NCBI GenBank assembly: GCA_900554205.1
Contig: USGM01000002.1
Span: 1 to 64,000, forward strand
Direction: 5' to 3'
DNA from: an uncultured Lachnospiraceae bacterium
GTDB taxonomy: Bacteria; Bacillota; Clostridia; Lachnospirales; Lachnospiraceae
Length of the DNA: 64,000 nucleotides
The notes beneath the pieces were generated by a model. It saw only the letters and a list, made by a program, of their open reading frames with translations. It did not search any database and was not told where the DNA came from. Positions 58,010-64,000 of this stretch are shown in pieces. Numbering within the stretch: position 1 is the first letter of the stretch; every line of letters begins with the position of its first letter. The position numbers and the translations under genes were made by a program.

Positions 58010-59302
58010 TTATTTATAATAGTCAAAGCTGAAGCCGTACATTCTGACCGTGTCGCCATCCTGGATTCCAAGCTCTTCCAGCTGTTCGAGAATGCCGGAT
58101 TCCTTTAAGAAATTCTGGAAGAAGGTAAAGCCCTTCTCACTGTCAAGATTCGTATAGCCAAGCATCTTTTCAATTCTCGGGCCTTCCACAACATACTCGT
58201 CCGCATCTGCGTCATATTCCACGGTACAAGGCTCGTCCGCATTCTGAAGCGCCTCCAGCTCGGGGAAGTACTCCGGCTCAAAGACCGTTACCTCCTCGCC
58301 AAGCCCTTCCAGCATCTCGTTGACATGGTACAGCAGCTCCTTCACGCCCTGTCCGCTGACAGCGGAAATCGGATAGACCGCAACACCCTTCGGCTCAAAT
58401 TCCCTGCGGATAGCATCTATCGGATCTGACTCGAAATCTGTTATGGCATCTATTTTATTTGCAGCGATCACCTGCGGCCGGTGAGCGATCTCCGGATTGT
58501 ATGCCTCCAGTTCCTTATTGATGGCATAAATGTCCGCTATGGGATCACGTCCCTCTGTTCCTGCCGCATCCACGATATGAATGATGACCTTTGTGCGCTC
58601 AATGTGGCGCAGGAACTCGTGTCCCAGTCCGACACCCTCGGAAGCTCCCTCGATCAGTCCCGGTATATCCGCAATGACAAAGCCCTTTGTCCCTTCCAGA
58701 TCGACCACACCGAGGTTTGGATTCAAGGTCGTGAAATGGTAATTGGCAATCTTCGGTCTTGCGTTTGTCACCCGCGCAAGGAAGGTCGATTTTCCGACAT
58801 TCGGGAAGCCCAAAAGACCGACATCCGCTATCACCTTCAGCTCCAGCAGCAGCTCCAGCTCCTTCGCCGGCTGCCCGGGCTGCGCATACTTGGGTGCCTG
58901 CATTGTGCTTGTGGCGTAATGCTGATTGCCGTTTCCGCCCTTGCCGCCCTGCAAAAAGACAACCCTGCGGTTATCGCCGGACATATCGACGATGATCTGA
59001 CCGCTTGCCGCCTCTCTGATGACCGTTCCCTGCGGAACCTTTATGACAATGTCTTCTCCGTCCCTGCCCCGGCAGTTTCTCTTTCCGCCCGGCTCGCCGT
59101 CTCCTGCCTTGTACTTACGGACATTTCTGAAGTCGATCAGCGTATTCAGTCCCTCATCAACCTCAAAAATCACATCTCCGCCGCGTCCGCCGTCACCGCC
59201 GTCGGGACCACCCGCCGGCACATATTTCTCGCGGCGAAAGGAGACGTGACCGTCACCGCCCTTACCGCTTCTCACAAAAATTCTGGCTCTGTCTGCAAAC
59301 AT
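58010..59302 (-). CDS. obg: GTPase Obg (ObgE/CgtA)
   Basis: 430 residues. The Gly-rich Obg fold (about 1-158: Gly-Gly-Pro-Asp-Gly-Gly-Asp-Gly-Gly) precedes the G domain with Gly-Phe-Pro-Asn-Val-Gly-Lys-Ser-Thr near 166, Asp-Ile-Pro-Gly near 212 and Asn-Lys-Ile-Asp near 283. The C-terminal OCT domain (about 345-430) is typical of Firmicutes. It links ribosome assembly to nucleotide levels and sporulation. ATG at 59302 has GAGGT 8-9 bases upstream. Confidence 0.96.
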   Translation of the reverse strand: MFADRARIFVRSGKGGDGHVSFRREKYVPAGGPDGGDGGRGGDVIFEVDEGLNTLIDFRNVRKYKAGDGEPGGKRNCRGRDGEDIVIKVPQGTVIREAASGQIIVDMSGDNRRVVFLQGGKGGNGNQHYATSTMQAPKYAQPGQPAKELELLLELKVIADVGLLGFPNVGKSTFLARVTNARPKIANYHFTTLNPNLGVVDLEGTKGFVIADIPGLIEGASEGVGLGHEFLRHIERTKVIIHIVDAAGTEGRDPIADIYAINKELEAYNPEIAHRPQVIAANKIDAITDFESDPIDAIRREFEPKGVAVYPISAVSGQGVKELLYHVNEMLEGLGEEVTVFEPEYFPELEALQNADEPCTVEYDADADEYVVEGPRIEKMLGYTNLDSEKGFTFFQNFLKESGILEQLEELGIQDGDTVRMYGFSFDYYK

Positions 59303-59335
59303 ATTCTTAACCTCAAATTTGTTCTTAATCAAAGA

Positions 59336-59365
59336 AGGACTTCAAACTCTTGGGTTTGAAGTCCT
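59336..59365 (-). terminator. Perfect 12-bp hairpin between rpmA and obg
   Basis: AGGACTTCAAAC (59336-59347) and GTTTGAAGTCCT (59354-59365) pair fully around a 6-base loop. On the minus strand TTCTTTGATT follows. It probably reduces obg expression relative to the ribosomal genes or protects their 3' end. Confidence 0.6.
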
Positions 59366-59376
59366 CTGCATTCGGA

Positions 59377-59661
59377 TTACTGTTCTACGGGGTAAACAGA
59401 AGCCTGCTTCTTATCTCTACCCTTTCTCTCGAAACGAAGAACACCGTCAACCAGTGCAAACAGGGTATCGTCTCCGCCGATTCCTACATTGACACCGGGA
59501 TGAATCTTGGTTCCACGCTGTCTGTAAAGAATGTTTCCAGCCTTTACAAACTGTCCGTCAGCTCTCTTCGCACCTAATCTCTTGGACTCGGAATCTCTAC
59601 CGTTCTTGGTAGAACCAACTCCCTTTTTATGAGCGAAAAATTGAAGGTTCATATTCAACAT
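59377..59661 (-). CDS. rpmA: 50S ribosomal protein L27 with cleavable N-terminal extension
   Basis: 94 residues. After the start, Asn-Leu-Gln-Phe-Phe-Ala-His-Lys-Lys-Gly (residues 5-14) is the Firmicute extension, cut after Ala10 by Prp to expose the N-terminus that reaches the peptidyl-transferase centre. The remaining sequence is standard L27 (Gly-Ser-Thr-Lys-Asn-Gly-Arg-Asp-Ser). GAGGAGGTG precedes the ATG at 59661. The protease gene is directly upstream. Confidence 0.97.
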   Translation of the reverse strand: MLNMNLQFFAHKKGVGSTKNGRDSESKRLGAKRADGQFVKAGNILYRQRGTKIHPGVNVGIGGDDTLFALVDGVLRFERKGRDKKQASVYPVEQ

Positions 59662-59664
59662 GGT

Positions 59665-60000
59665 CTACACCTCCTCGAATTTTACTTGCAAATACTTCTC
59701 TCCGTATTCCTTGCTGAGCTCCGTCAGTGAAAACACCATGGAATCCATCAGGAAAGCGGATTTTTCCTGCAAGGTACTCTCGAAATCACATTTCAGGAAT
59801 CCTGTCTGTTCGTTCTGCGTCGTTTTCAGCTTCTCGCCCGCCAGCTCCTCCAGTGAATTGATCGTGCCAATTGTCAGCGCGGATATCGCCGCACACAGCA
59901 CATCCGGCTTTCGCCACCATTTTGCGTACCCTGCATGTCCCATACAGTAAAAGCCTCTGTAGGAACCATCTTTTTCCTTACAAATCACTACAGTTGTCAT
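59665..60000 (-). CDS. prp: Ribosomal-processing cysteine protease Prp
   Basis: 111 residues. Gly-His22-Ala-Gly-Tyr-Ala and Asp-Val-Leu-Cys36-Ala-Ala-Ile-Ser hold the catalytic His-Cys pair. It removes the N-terminal extension of L27. It lies between rplU and rpmA as in other Firmicutes, and its ATG overlaps the rplU stop by one base, so it is coupled. Confidence 0.95.
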   Translation of the reverse strand: MTTVVICKEKDGSYRGFYCMGHAGYAKWWRKPDVLCAAISALTIGTINSLEELAGEKLKTTQNEQTGFLKCDFESTLQEKSAFLMDSMVFSLTELSKEYGEKYLQVKFEEV

Positions 60001-60305
60001 TATGCATTGATCTTGTCGATCTTAACCTGAGTGTATGCTTGTCTGTGACCGTTTTTCTTGTGGTAGCCGGTTTTTCTCTTGTACTTATATACAATAACCT
60101 TCTTACCTCTTCCCTGCTCCATAACAGTTGCAGATACAGTTGCTTTCGCAACGTCCTCGCCAACCTTGAGGGTTCCGTCACTTACTGCGATCACCTGGTC
60201 AAAAGAAACAGTATTTCCGGGCTCAACATCAAGCTTTTCAACCTTAATCACATCTCCCTCGGAAACCTTATACTGCTTTCCACCGGTTGCAATAATTGCG
60301 TACAT
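60000..60305 (-). CDS. rplU: 50S ribosomal protein L21
   Basis: 101 residues. Tyr-Ala-Ile-Ile-Ala-Thr-Gly-Gly-Lys-Gln-Tyr-Lys-Val at the start and Tyr-Lys-Arg-Lys-Thr-Gly-Tyr-His-Lys-Lys-Asn-Gly-His-Arg near residue 75 identify L21, which binds 23S rRNA. TAGGAGGTGCC precedes the ATG. It heads the rplU-prp-rpmA-obg operon. Confidence 0.97.
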   Translation of the reverse strand: MYAIIATGGKQYKVSEGDVIKVEKLDVEPGNTVSFDQVIAVSDGTLKVGEDVAKATVSATVMEQGRGKKVIVYKYKRKTGYHKKNGHRQAYTQVKIDKINA

Positions 60306-60420
60306 AATATAGGCACCTCCTATTCATGAACTACGGCTGCGCTTTCGTTCATTTACTCGCTGACTTTGGTGATCCCTGTTCTTACGGACAGACATACTTC
60401 TACCGAGTCATGCGGCATAC
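60306..60420 (-). ncRNA. Candidate L21-type leader RNA
   Basis: The 115-base 5' leader of rplU is longer than needed and contains possible stems (for example GTCTGTCCGTAAGAACAG). Low-GC Gram-positive bacteria often have an L21 leader that mediates autoregulation. The placement fits; I cannot confirm the consensus fold by eye. Confidence 0.45.
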
Positions 60421-60426
60421 CGTAGT

Positions 60427-60456
60427 ATAATAGCATGAGGTGCCTGATAATGTCAA
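60427..60456 (-). promoter_or_regulatory. Promoter of the rplU operon
   Basis: On the minus strand, TTGACA (60451-60456), 18 bases, then TATTAT (60427-60432). It lies 14 bases past the end of the cytidylate-kinase-like gene. Confidence 0.7.
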
Positions 60457-60470
60457 TAGTTTTTATTTAA

Positions 60471-61097
60471 TTAATTGCTTTTCTTTTCAAAGTCCTCTAT
60501 GTACTGGACAATCAGCTTAACTGTGCCCTCGATTCCGAGAATGCTGCTGTTGATGCAGAGGTCGTAGCTGTCCGCACGTCCCCACTTCTTTGAGGAATAG
60601 TAATTGTAGTAGCTCTGGCGCTGCTTATCCTTCTTGATAATCATGTCCTTTGCCTTTGACTCGGTCAGGCTGTATCTCTCCATGATCCGCTTCACCTTTG
60701 TCTCCTCGTCACCGAAGATAAAGAGGTTTACAACGTTCTTGTAGTCAGCCAGCGCATAGTCCGCACATCTTCCGACAATAACACAGGGTTCCTCATCCGC
60801 AATTTTCTTGATAGTATCAAACTGCGCCAGAAAAACCTTATGGCTGATCGGCATATCCACAAAGGAGGATGCATTGTAGCCGAAGGAATAGGTATCCATG
60901 ACAAGATTGTATAAGAAAGAGTTTGTGGGGCGTTCATCGTGGTTCTGGATCATCTCCTCACAGAAACCGCTCTCCTTTGCCGCTCTGCTCAAAAGCTCCT
61001 TGTCATAACATTTGATTCCAAAATAATCTGCCACCCTCTCGCCGATTTCCCGTCCGGCGGAACCAAACTGTCTTCCGATTGTAATCACTGTATTCAT
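60471..61097 (-). CDS. Cytidylate kinase-like protein (second of two)
   Basis: 208 residues, a paralogue of the protein at 50133. The start Ile-Gly-Arg-Gln-Phe-Gly-Ser-Ala-Gly-Arg-Glu-Ile-Gly has Arg in place of the P-loop Lys, common in this family. Val-Ile-Val-Gly-Arg-Cys-Ala-Asp near 105 and Asp-Lys-Gln-Arg-Gln-Ser-Tyr-Tyr-Asn-Tyr-Tyr near 157 match the first copy. Nucleotide kinase activity is possible but unproven. It has its own promoter. Confidence 0.8.
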   Translation of the reverse strand: MNTVITIGRQFGSAGREIGERVADYFGIKCYDKELLSRAAKESGFCEEMIQNHDERPTNSFLYNLVMDTYSFGYNASSFVDMPISHKVFLAQFDTIKKIADEEPCVIVGRCADYALADYKNVVNLFIFGDEETKVKRIMERYSLTESKAKDMIIKKDKQRQSYYNYYSSKKWGRADSYDLCINSSILGIEGTVKLIVQYIEDFEKKSN

Positions 61098-61163
61098 ATA
61101 GCCTACCTCGCTTCTCTCAAGAGTCTGAAATTCGAGAGTATCCTTCCCTCTTCAGCTATATTT

Positions 61164-61192
61164 ATTATATACCATTTTGGCGTTTTTCACAA
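61164..61192 (-). promoter_or_regulatory. Promoter of the second cytidylate-kinase-like gene
   Basis: On the minus strand, TTGTGA (61187-61192), 17 bases, then a perfect TATAAT (61164-61169). The leader is about 60 bases. Confidence 0.7.
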
Positions 61193-61204
61193 GAAATTTT
61201 CTCA

Positions 61205-62116
61205 CTATTCCAAAACTTTTAGCAAATGTTCAAAGTATTCCGGAAGTGGCGCCTCTGTTTCAATATATTCCCCCGTTGACGGGTGCCGGAACCCGAGTAT
61301 TTTCGCGTGTAGGGTCTGTCCCTGTAGCTTATACGGACTCTTCCGGTTGGAATAGACCTCGTCCCCCAGAAGCGGATGTCCGATCGACGCCATGTGGACG
61401 CGGATCTGGTGCGTCCGCCCCGTCTCAAGCCGGCATTCAATAAAAGTATAATCCCGGAAGCGCTGCAGCACTTTGTAATGCGTCACGGCACGTTTCCCGT
61501 TTCTCTCATTGACCGCCATCTTCTTGCGTTCCGTAGGATGCCTTCCGATCGGACGGTCTATCGTACCCTCGTCCTCCCGCAGGACGCCATGGCAGATGGC
61601 AACATAGCGTCTCGTGAGCGAATGCTCCTTGAGCTGCTCCGCAATACAGTTGTGCGCCATATCGTTTTTACAGGCGATCACCGAGCCCGTCGTGTCCATG
61701 TCAATGCGGTGGACAATGCCGGGACGCATACAGCCGTTAATCCCCGAAAGCTCCTTCCCGCAGTGAAACATCAGCGCATTTACCAGCGTTCCGCTGTAAT
61801 GCCCGGCGGCAGGATGCACGACCATTCCCTTCGGCTTATTGACGACGATGACATCCTTATCCTCGTACAGAATGTCCAGCGGGATATCCTCCGGCTCAAT
61901 ATCCGGCTCCACCGCCTCCGGCAGTTCAAATTCCAGCTGATCCTCCTGCTTTACCCGGTAGCTTCCCTTGACGGGACTCCCGTTCACACGGACAGCCTCA
62001 TCCTTAATCAGGCGCTGTATATAGGATCTCGAAAGGGAATCAGTCAACGTGGCAAGACATTTGTCAATTCTCTCTCCGTCCTCGTTTTCCGTTATTTCAA
62101 AGCAAAATCTGTCCAT
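61205..62116 (-). CDS. rluD: 23S rRNA pseudouridine synthase, RluD-type
   Basis: 303 residues. An S4 domain (about 12-75) is followed by the RluA-family core: Asn-Lys-Pro-Lys-Gly-Met-Val-Val-His-Pro near residue 93, catalytic Asp in His-Arg-Ile-Asp-Met-Asp-Thr-Thr-Gly near 137, and Gly-Arg-Thr-His-Gln-Ile-Arg-Val-His near 228. It follows lspA by 2 bases, the standard lspA-rluD pair in Firmicutes, and likely modifies 23S rRNA helix 69. The exact target is inferred. Confidence 0.9.
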   Translation of the reverse strand: MDRFCFEITENEDGERIDKCLATLTDSLSRSYIQRLIKDEAVRVNGSPVKGSYRVKQEDQLEFELPEAVEPDIEPEDIPLDILYEDKDVIVVNKPKGMVVHPAAGHYSGTLVNALMFHCGKELSGINGCMRPGIVHRIDMDTTGSVIACKNDMAHNCIAEQLKEHSLTRRYVAICHGVLREDEGTIDRPIGRHPTERKKMAVNERNGKRAVTHYKVLQRFRDYTFIECRLETGRTHQIRVHMASIGHPLLGDEVYSNRKSPYKLQGQTLHAKILGFRHPSTGEYIETEAPLPEYFEHLLKVLE

Positions 62117-62118
62117 AG

Positions 62119-62643
62119 CTATTTCATCTCACGGTATTTTTTCTGCTTGAAGCTTAAAAATTCCAGATCCTTCTCCTTAAACACAAAAAGGAACAGAATA
62201 AACAGACCGATCACCGAGACGACGATATAGCAGTCAGCCACATTGAAGATCGGGAAGTTAATCAGCACAAAGGAAATAAAGTCAACCACATAGTCGAACC
62301 TTATCCTGTCGATCATGTTTCCGGCGCCCCCGGCGACTACGGCCGCGAGGAAAATGTGGACAATACAGAACTTCTTTCCCTCCGGCAGCTTGAACAGAAA
62401 AAAGAGAATGACCGCCATGAAGACAACGCCGACAAACAAAATAAAATACTTCTGATTCTGAAGCATTCCGAATGCCGAGCCTCTATTTTCCAGATAATTC
62501 AGTTCAAGCACACCGTCGATCAGCGGAACCGCCGGGCGATCCTTCAAGCGCTCAATCGCAAGATATTTCGTGAACTGATCAAGCGCAAGCAGAACGACTG
62601 CAATCACCGCATCTATTATGAACATTTTGCTTCTCTTCACCAT
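62119..62643 (-). CDS. lspA: Lipoprotein signal peptidase
   Basis: 174 residues with four membrane helices. Asp-Gln-Phe-Thr-Lys near residue 20, and the catalytic Asp residues in Asn-Met-Ile-Asp-Arg-Ile and Phe-Asn-Val-Ala-Asp-Cys are present. It removes signal peptides from lipoproteins such as LivJ in this window. ATG at 62643 has GGGAGG 8 bases upstream; the longer frame runs into the end of aroB. Confidence 0.95.
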   Translation of the reverse strand: MVKRSKMFIIDAVIAVVLLALDQFTKYLAIERLKDRPAVPLIDGVLELNYLENRGSAFGMLQNQKYFILFVGVVFMAVILFFLFKLPEGKKFCIVHIFLAAVVAGGAGNMIDRIRFDYVVDFISFVLINFPIFNVADCYIVVSVIGLFILFLFVFKEKDLEFLSFKQKKYREMK

Positions 62644-62656
62644 CTCCGACGCCTCC

Positions 62657-63766
62657 CTATGCCTTTGCATCCTCATCGCTGAAATAGATCTCATCTATCG
62701 CCGCGAGAATTTCCTCATCCGTCACGGTATTGTCAATCACCGCCTTGCCGATCTTCTTGAGCAGGACAAACTTGATCCTGCCGGATTCCATCTTTTTATC
62801 CGACTTCGTCAGTCTCAGAATCTCCTGCGGGTCAATGCCCTCCACCGTGATCGGCAGATAAAAGGGAACGAACATATCCCGTATCTCGTAATATTCCTCC
62901 ATGGACAGCATTTCCCGCTTCCATGAAATGTAAGCCGCTGCAACGGCCCCGAGCGCAACACATTCTCCATGGAACAGTTCAAAGTTCTTCGCCTTCTCGA
63001 TGGCATGTCCCACCGTGTGTCCGAAGTTCAGCAGGGCACGCTCTCCCTGCTCCGAAGGATCTTTCTCCACCACGAGCTTCTTTACCATACAGCTGCGCTT
63101 CAACATCTCCTGCAGAACCGCCATATCTCTCTCACAGATCTCATACATATTTTCAATCAGCCATTCGTAGAGCGCGGCATCCCTAATCAGACCGTGCTTC
63201 ATGATCTCGGCAAAGCCGGAGTAGAACTGTCTGTCGTCCAGGGTAGTCAGCGTCGCCAGATTCATATATACCAGTCTCGGCATCTTAAAGGCGCCTACCA
63301 TATTCTTATAGCCGTCGAAATCCACGCCAGTCTTGCCACCGATGCTGCTGTCCGCCTGTGCAAGAAGCGTCGTCGGAATCTGCACATAGTCGATGCCTCT
63401 TAAATAAGTCGCCGCAATATATCCCGTCACATCCCCCGTCACACCGCCGCCAAGCGCCAGAAGCATATCATGTCTGTCAAATTTCTCTTCGATCAGGAAC
63501 CGGTAAGCCTCCCTCACCGTGTCAAGGGTCTTATTCTCCTCGCCGTTGGGAAATACAAATTTTACCGCTTTCAGACAGTTCCCTTCTAACAGCTCCAGCA
63601 CCTCATCCGCATAGAGCTCCGCCACCTTGGAGTCCGCGACAACGCAGAGCTTTCTGCTCTCGCAGTCCAGTGTCTTCAGTTCGGCAACCAGCTCGCCGAA
63701 GGAATCCGTGAGCAGAATATCATAGCAGGGCTTTTTATTGTAAAGAACCGGTATTCTTTCTGACAT
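62657..63766 (-). CDS. aroB: 3-dehydroquinate synthase
   Basis: 369 residues. Ala-Leu-Gly-Gly-Gly-Val-Thr-Gly-Asp near residue 104 binds NAD, Gln-Ile-Pro-Thr-Thr-Leu-Leu-Ala-Gln-Ala-Asp-Ser-Ser-Ile-Gly-Gly-Lys near 130 is the substrate loop, and Asn-Phe-Gly-His-Thr-Val-Gly-His-Ala near 250 holds the zinc His. It closes the shikimate ring. It is the only aromatic-pathway gene here and lies between sepF and lspA, an unusual place. AGGAG precedes the ATG. Confidence 0.95.
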   Translation of the reverse strand: MSERIPVLYNKKPCYDILLTDSFGELVAELKTLDCESRKLCVVADSKVAELYADEVLELLEGNCLKAVKFVFPNGEENKTLDTVREAYRFLIEEKFDRHDMLLALGGGVTGDVTGYIAATYLRGIDYVQIPTTLLAQADSSIGGKTGVDFDGYKNMVGAFKMPRLVYMNLATLTTLDDRQFYSGFAEIMKHGLIRDAALYEWLIENMYEICERDMAVLQEMLKRSCMVKKLVVEKDPSEQGERALLNFGHTVGHAIEKAKNFELFHGECVALGAVAAAYISWKREMLSMEEYYEIRDMFVPFYLPITVEGIDPQEILRLTKSDKKMESGRIKFVLLKKIGKAVIDNTVTDEEILAAIDEIYFSDEDAKA

Positions 63767-63800
63767 AGTCTATCTTCTCCTTCTATGTATGATTCAAAGC

Positions 63801-63827
63801 AAAGAAAAGAGCCCGCAGGACGGACTC
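63801..63827 (-). terminator. Terminator between sepF and aroB
   Basis: On the minus strand, GAGTCCG and CGGGCTC form a 7-bp stem with one wobble pair and a 5-base loop, followed by TTTTCTTT. It ends sepF transcripts ahead of aroB. Confidence 0.75.
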
Positions 63828-63839
63828 TCTCACTTCTGA

Positions 63840-64000
63840 TTAACGGCTCAACGGCATCTCGAAGGAACTACCGTTGAAAATATCCTGAAAATCGCCTGAA
63901 ATATCGACACTCGCAGGTGTCACAATGAAAATGTAATGAGATATTTTCTGAAGGTTTCCCGATATTGCGAAACAGGAGCCACTGGTAAAGTCAATGATTC
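63840..64000 (-). CDS. sepF: Cell division protein SepF, C-terminal part (cut by the right edge)
   Basis: 53 codons are visible up to the stop at 63840-63842. They read Ile-Ile-Asp-Phe-Thr-Ser-Gly-Ser-Cys-Phe-Ala, then Gly-Asn-Leu-Gln-Lys-Ile, then Tyr-Ile-Phe-Ile-Val-Thr-Pro and Val-Asp-Ile-Ser-Gly, the C-terminal beta domain of SepF. SepF anchors and shapes the FtsZ ring at the membrane. In Firmicutes it lies in the ylm cluster upstream of lspA, as here apart from aroB. The N-terminal membrane helix lies outside the window. Confidence 0.85.
   Translation of the reverse strand, partial: IIDFTSGSCFAISGNLQKISHYIFIVTPASVDISGDFQDIFNGSSFEMPLSR

Overview
The window reads as a chromosomal segment of an anaerobic, spore-forming Firmicute of the Lachnospiraceae (Clostridium cluster XIVa) type. 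This is inferred from gene content: GerW/YtfJ and YlbJ-type sporulation proteins, rubrerythrin, the TIGR03960 radical-SAM/DUF2344/RNase G trio, the Prp-L27 pair, two cytidylate-kinase-like proteins, a GH43 hemicellulose locus, and strong AGGAGG ribosome binding sites. No rRNA, tRNA, CRISPR array, transposase or phage gene was seen. Both edges cut genes: an unknown gene on the left and sepF on the right. No stretch over 300 bases is gene-free.

Layout. 1-4 kb: a degenerate HD-GYP protein, then a small operon (conserved hypothetical, DUF2953 protein, GerW/YtfJ, a 46-residue membrane protein, a coiled-coil J-domain protein). 4-15.4 kb: rpmB on the minus strand, then asp23-like, fakA, recG, degV/fakB, parE, parC, rsmD, coaD and a coiled-coil protein. 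15.5-22.2 kb: N-acetylmuramoyl-L-alanine amidase, a convergent YlbJ-like membrane protein, then rsuA-type synthase, HAD phosphatase, SDR, hypothetical, RluA-type synthase and recU. 22.2-27.5 kb: histidine operon hisZ-hisG-hisD-hisB-hisIE with its own promoter and terminator. 27.6-30.7 kb: a HelD-type helicase carrying an extra C-terminal domain that resembles the N-terminal domain of family 31 glycosidases. 31-35.7 kb: radical SAM, DUF2344, RNase G, NUDIX. 35.8-39.9 kb (minus): flotillin, dtd, AI-2E transporter, rubrerythrin. 40-42.2 kb: TtcA-like protein, a Xer-type recombinase and a LysM (YneA-like) protein under an SOS promoter. 42.3-49.26 kb: an A+T-rich carbohydrate block (three GH43 enzymes, a Gfo/Idh/MocA oxidoreductase, an AraC regulator). 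49.3 kb: lexA. 50-55.7 kb (minus): a cytidylate-kinase-like gene and livFGMH-livJ for branched-chain amino acid uptake. 56-60.4 kb (minus): rsfS, yqeK, nadD, yhbY, obg, rpmA, prp, rplU. 60.4-64 kb (minus): second cytidylate-kinase-like gene, rluD, lspA, aroB, sepF.

Most interesting signals. (1) The helicase with a GH31 N-terminal-like tail, which stops about where the catalytic barrel of a glycosidase would start. (2) The GH43 block lies between lexA and the divergent LysM/YneA-like gene. It is flanked by a 13-bp direct repeat that is itself LexA-box sequence, and the AraC gene at one edge looks clipped, so the block appears to have entered an ancestral SOS intergenic region. (3) HisIE carries an N-terminal half-size HisF-like domain whose catalytic Asp11 position is Tyr. 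(4) The usual rng-rplU neighbourhood is split, with the two halves facing each other 25 kb apart, as a single inversion would produce. All functions are assigned by motif recognition from the sequence alone; no database search was run.
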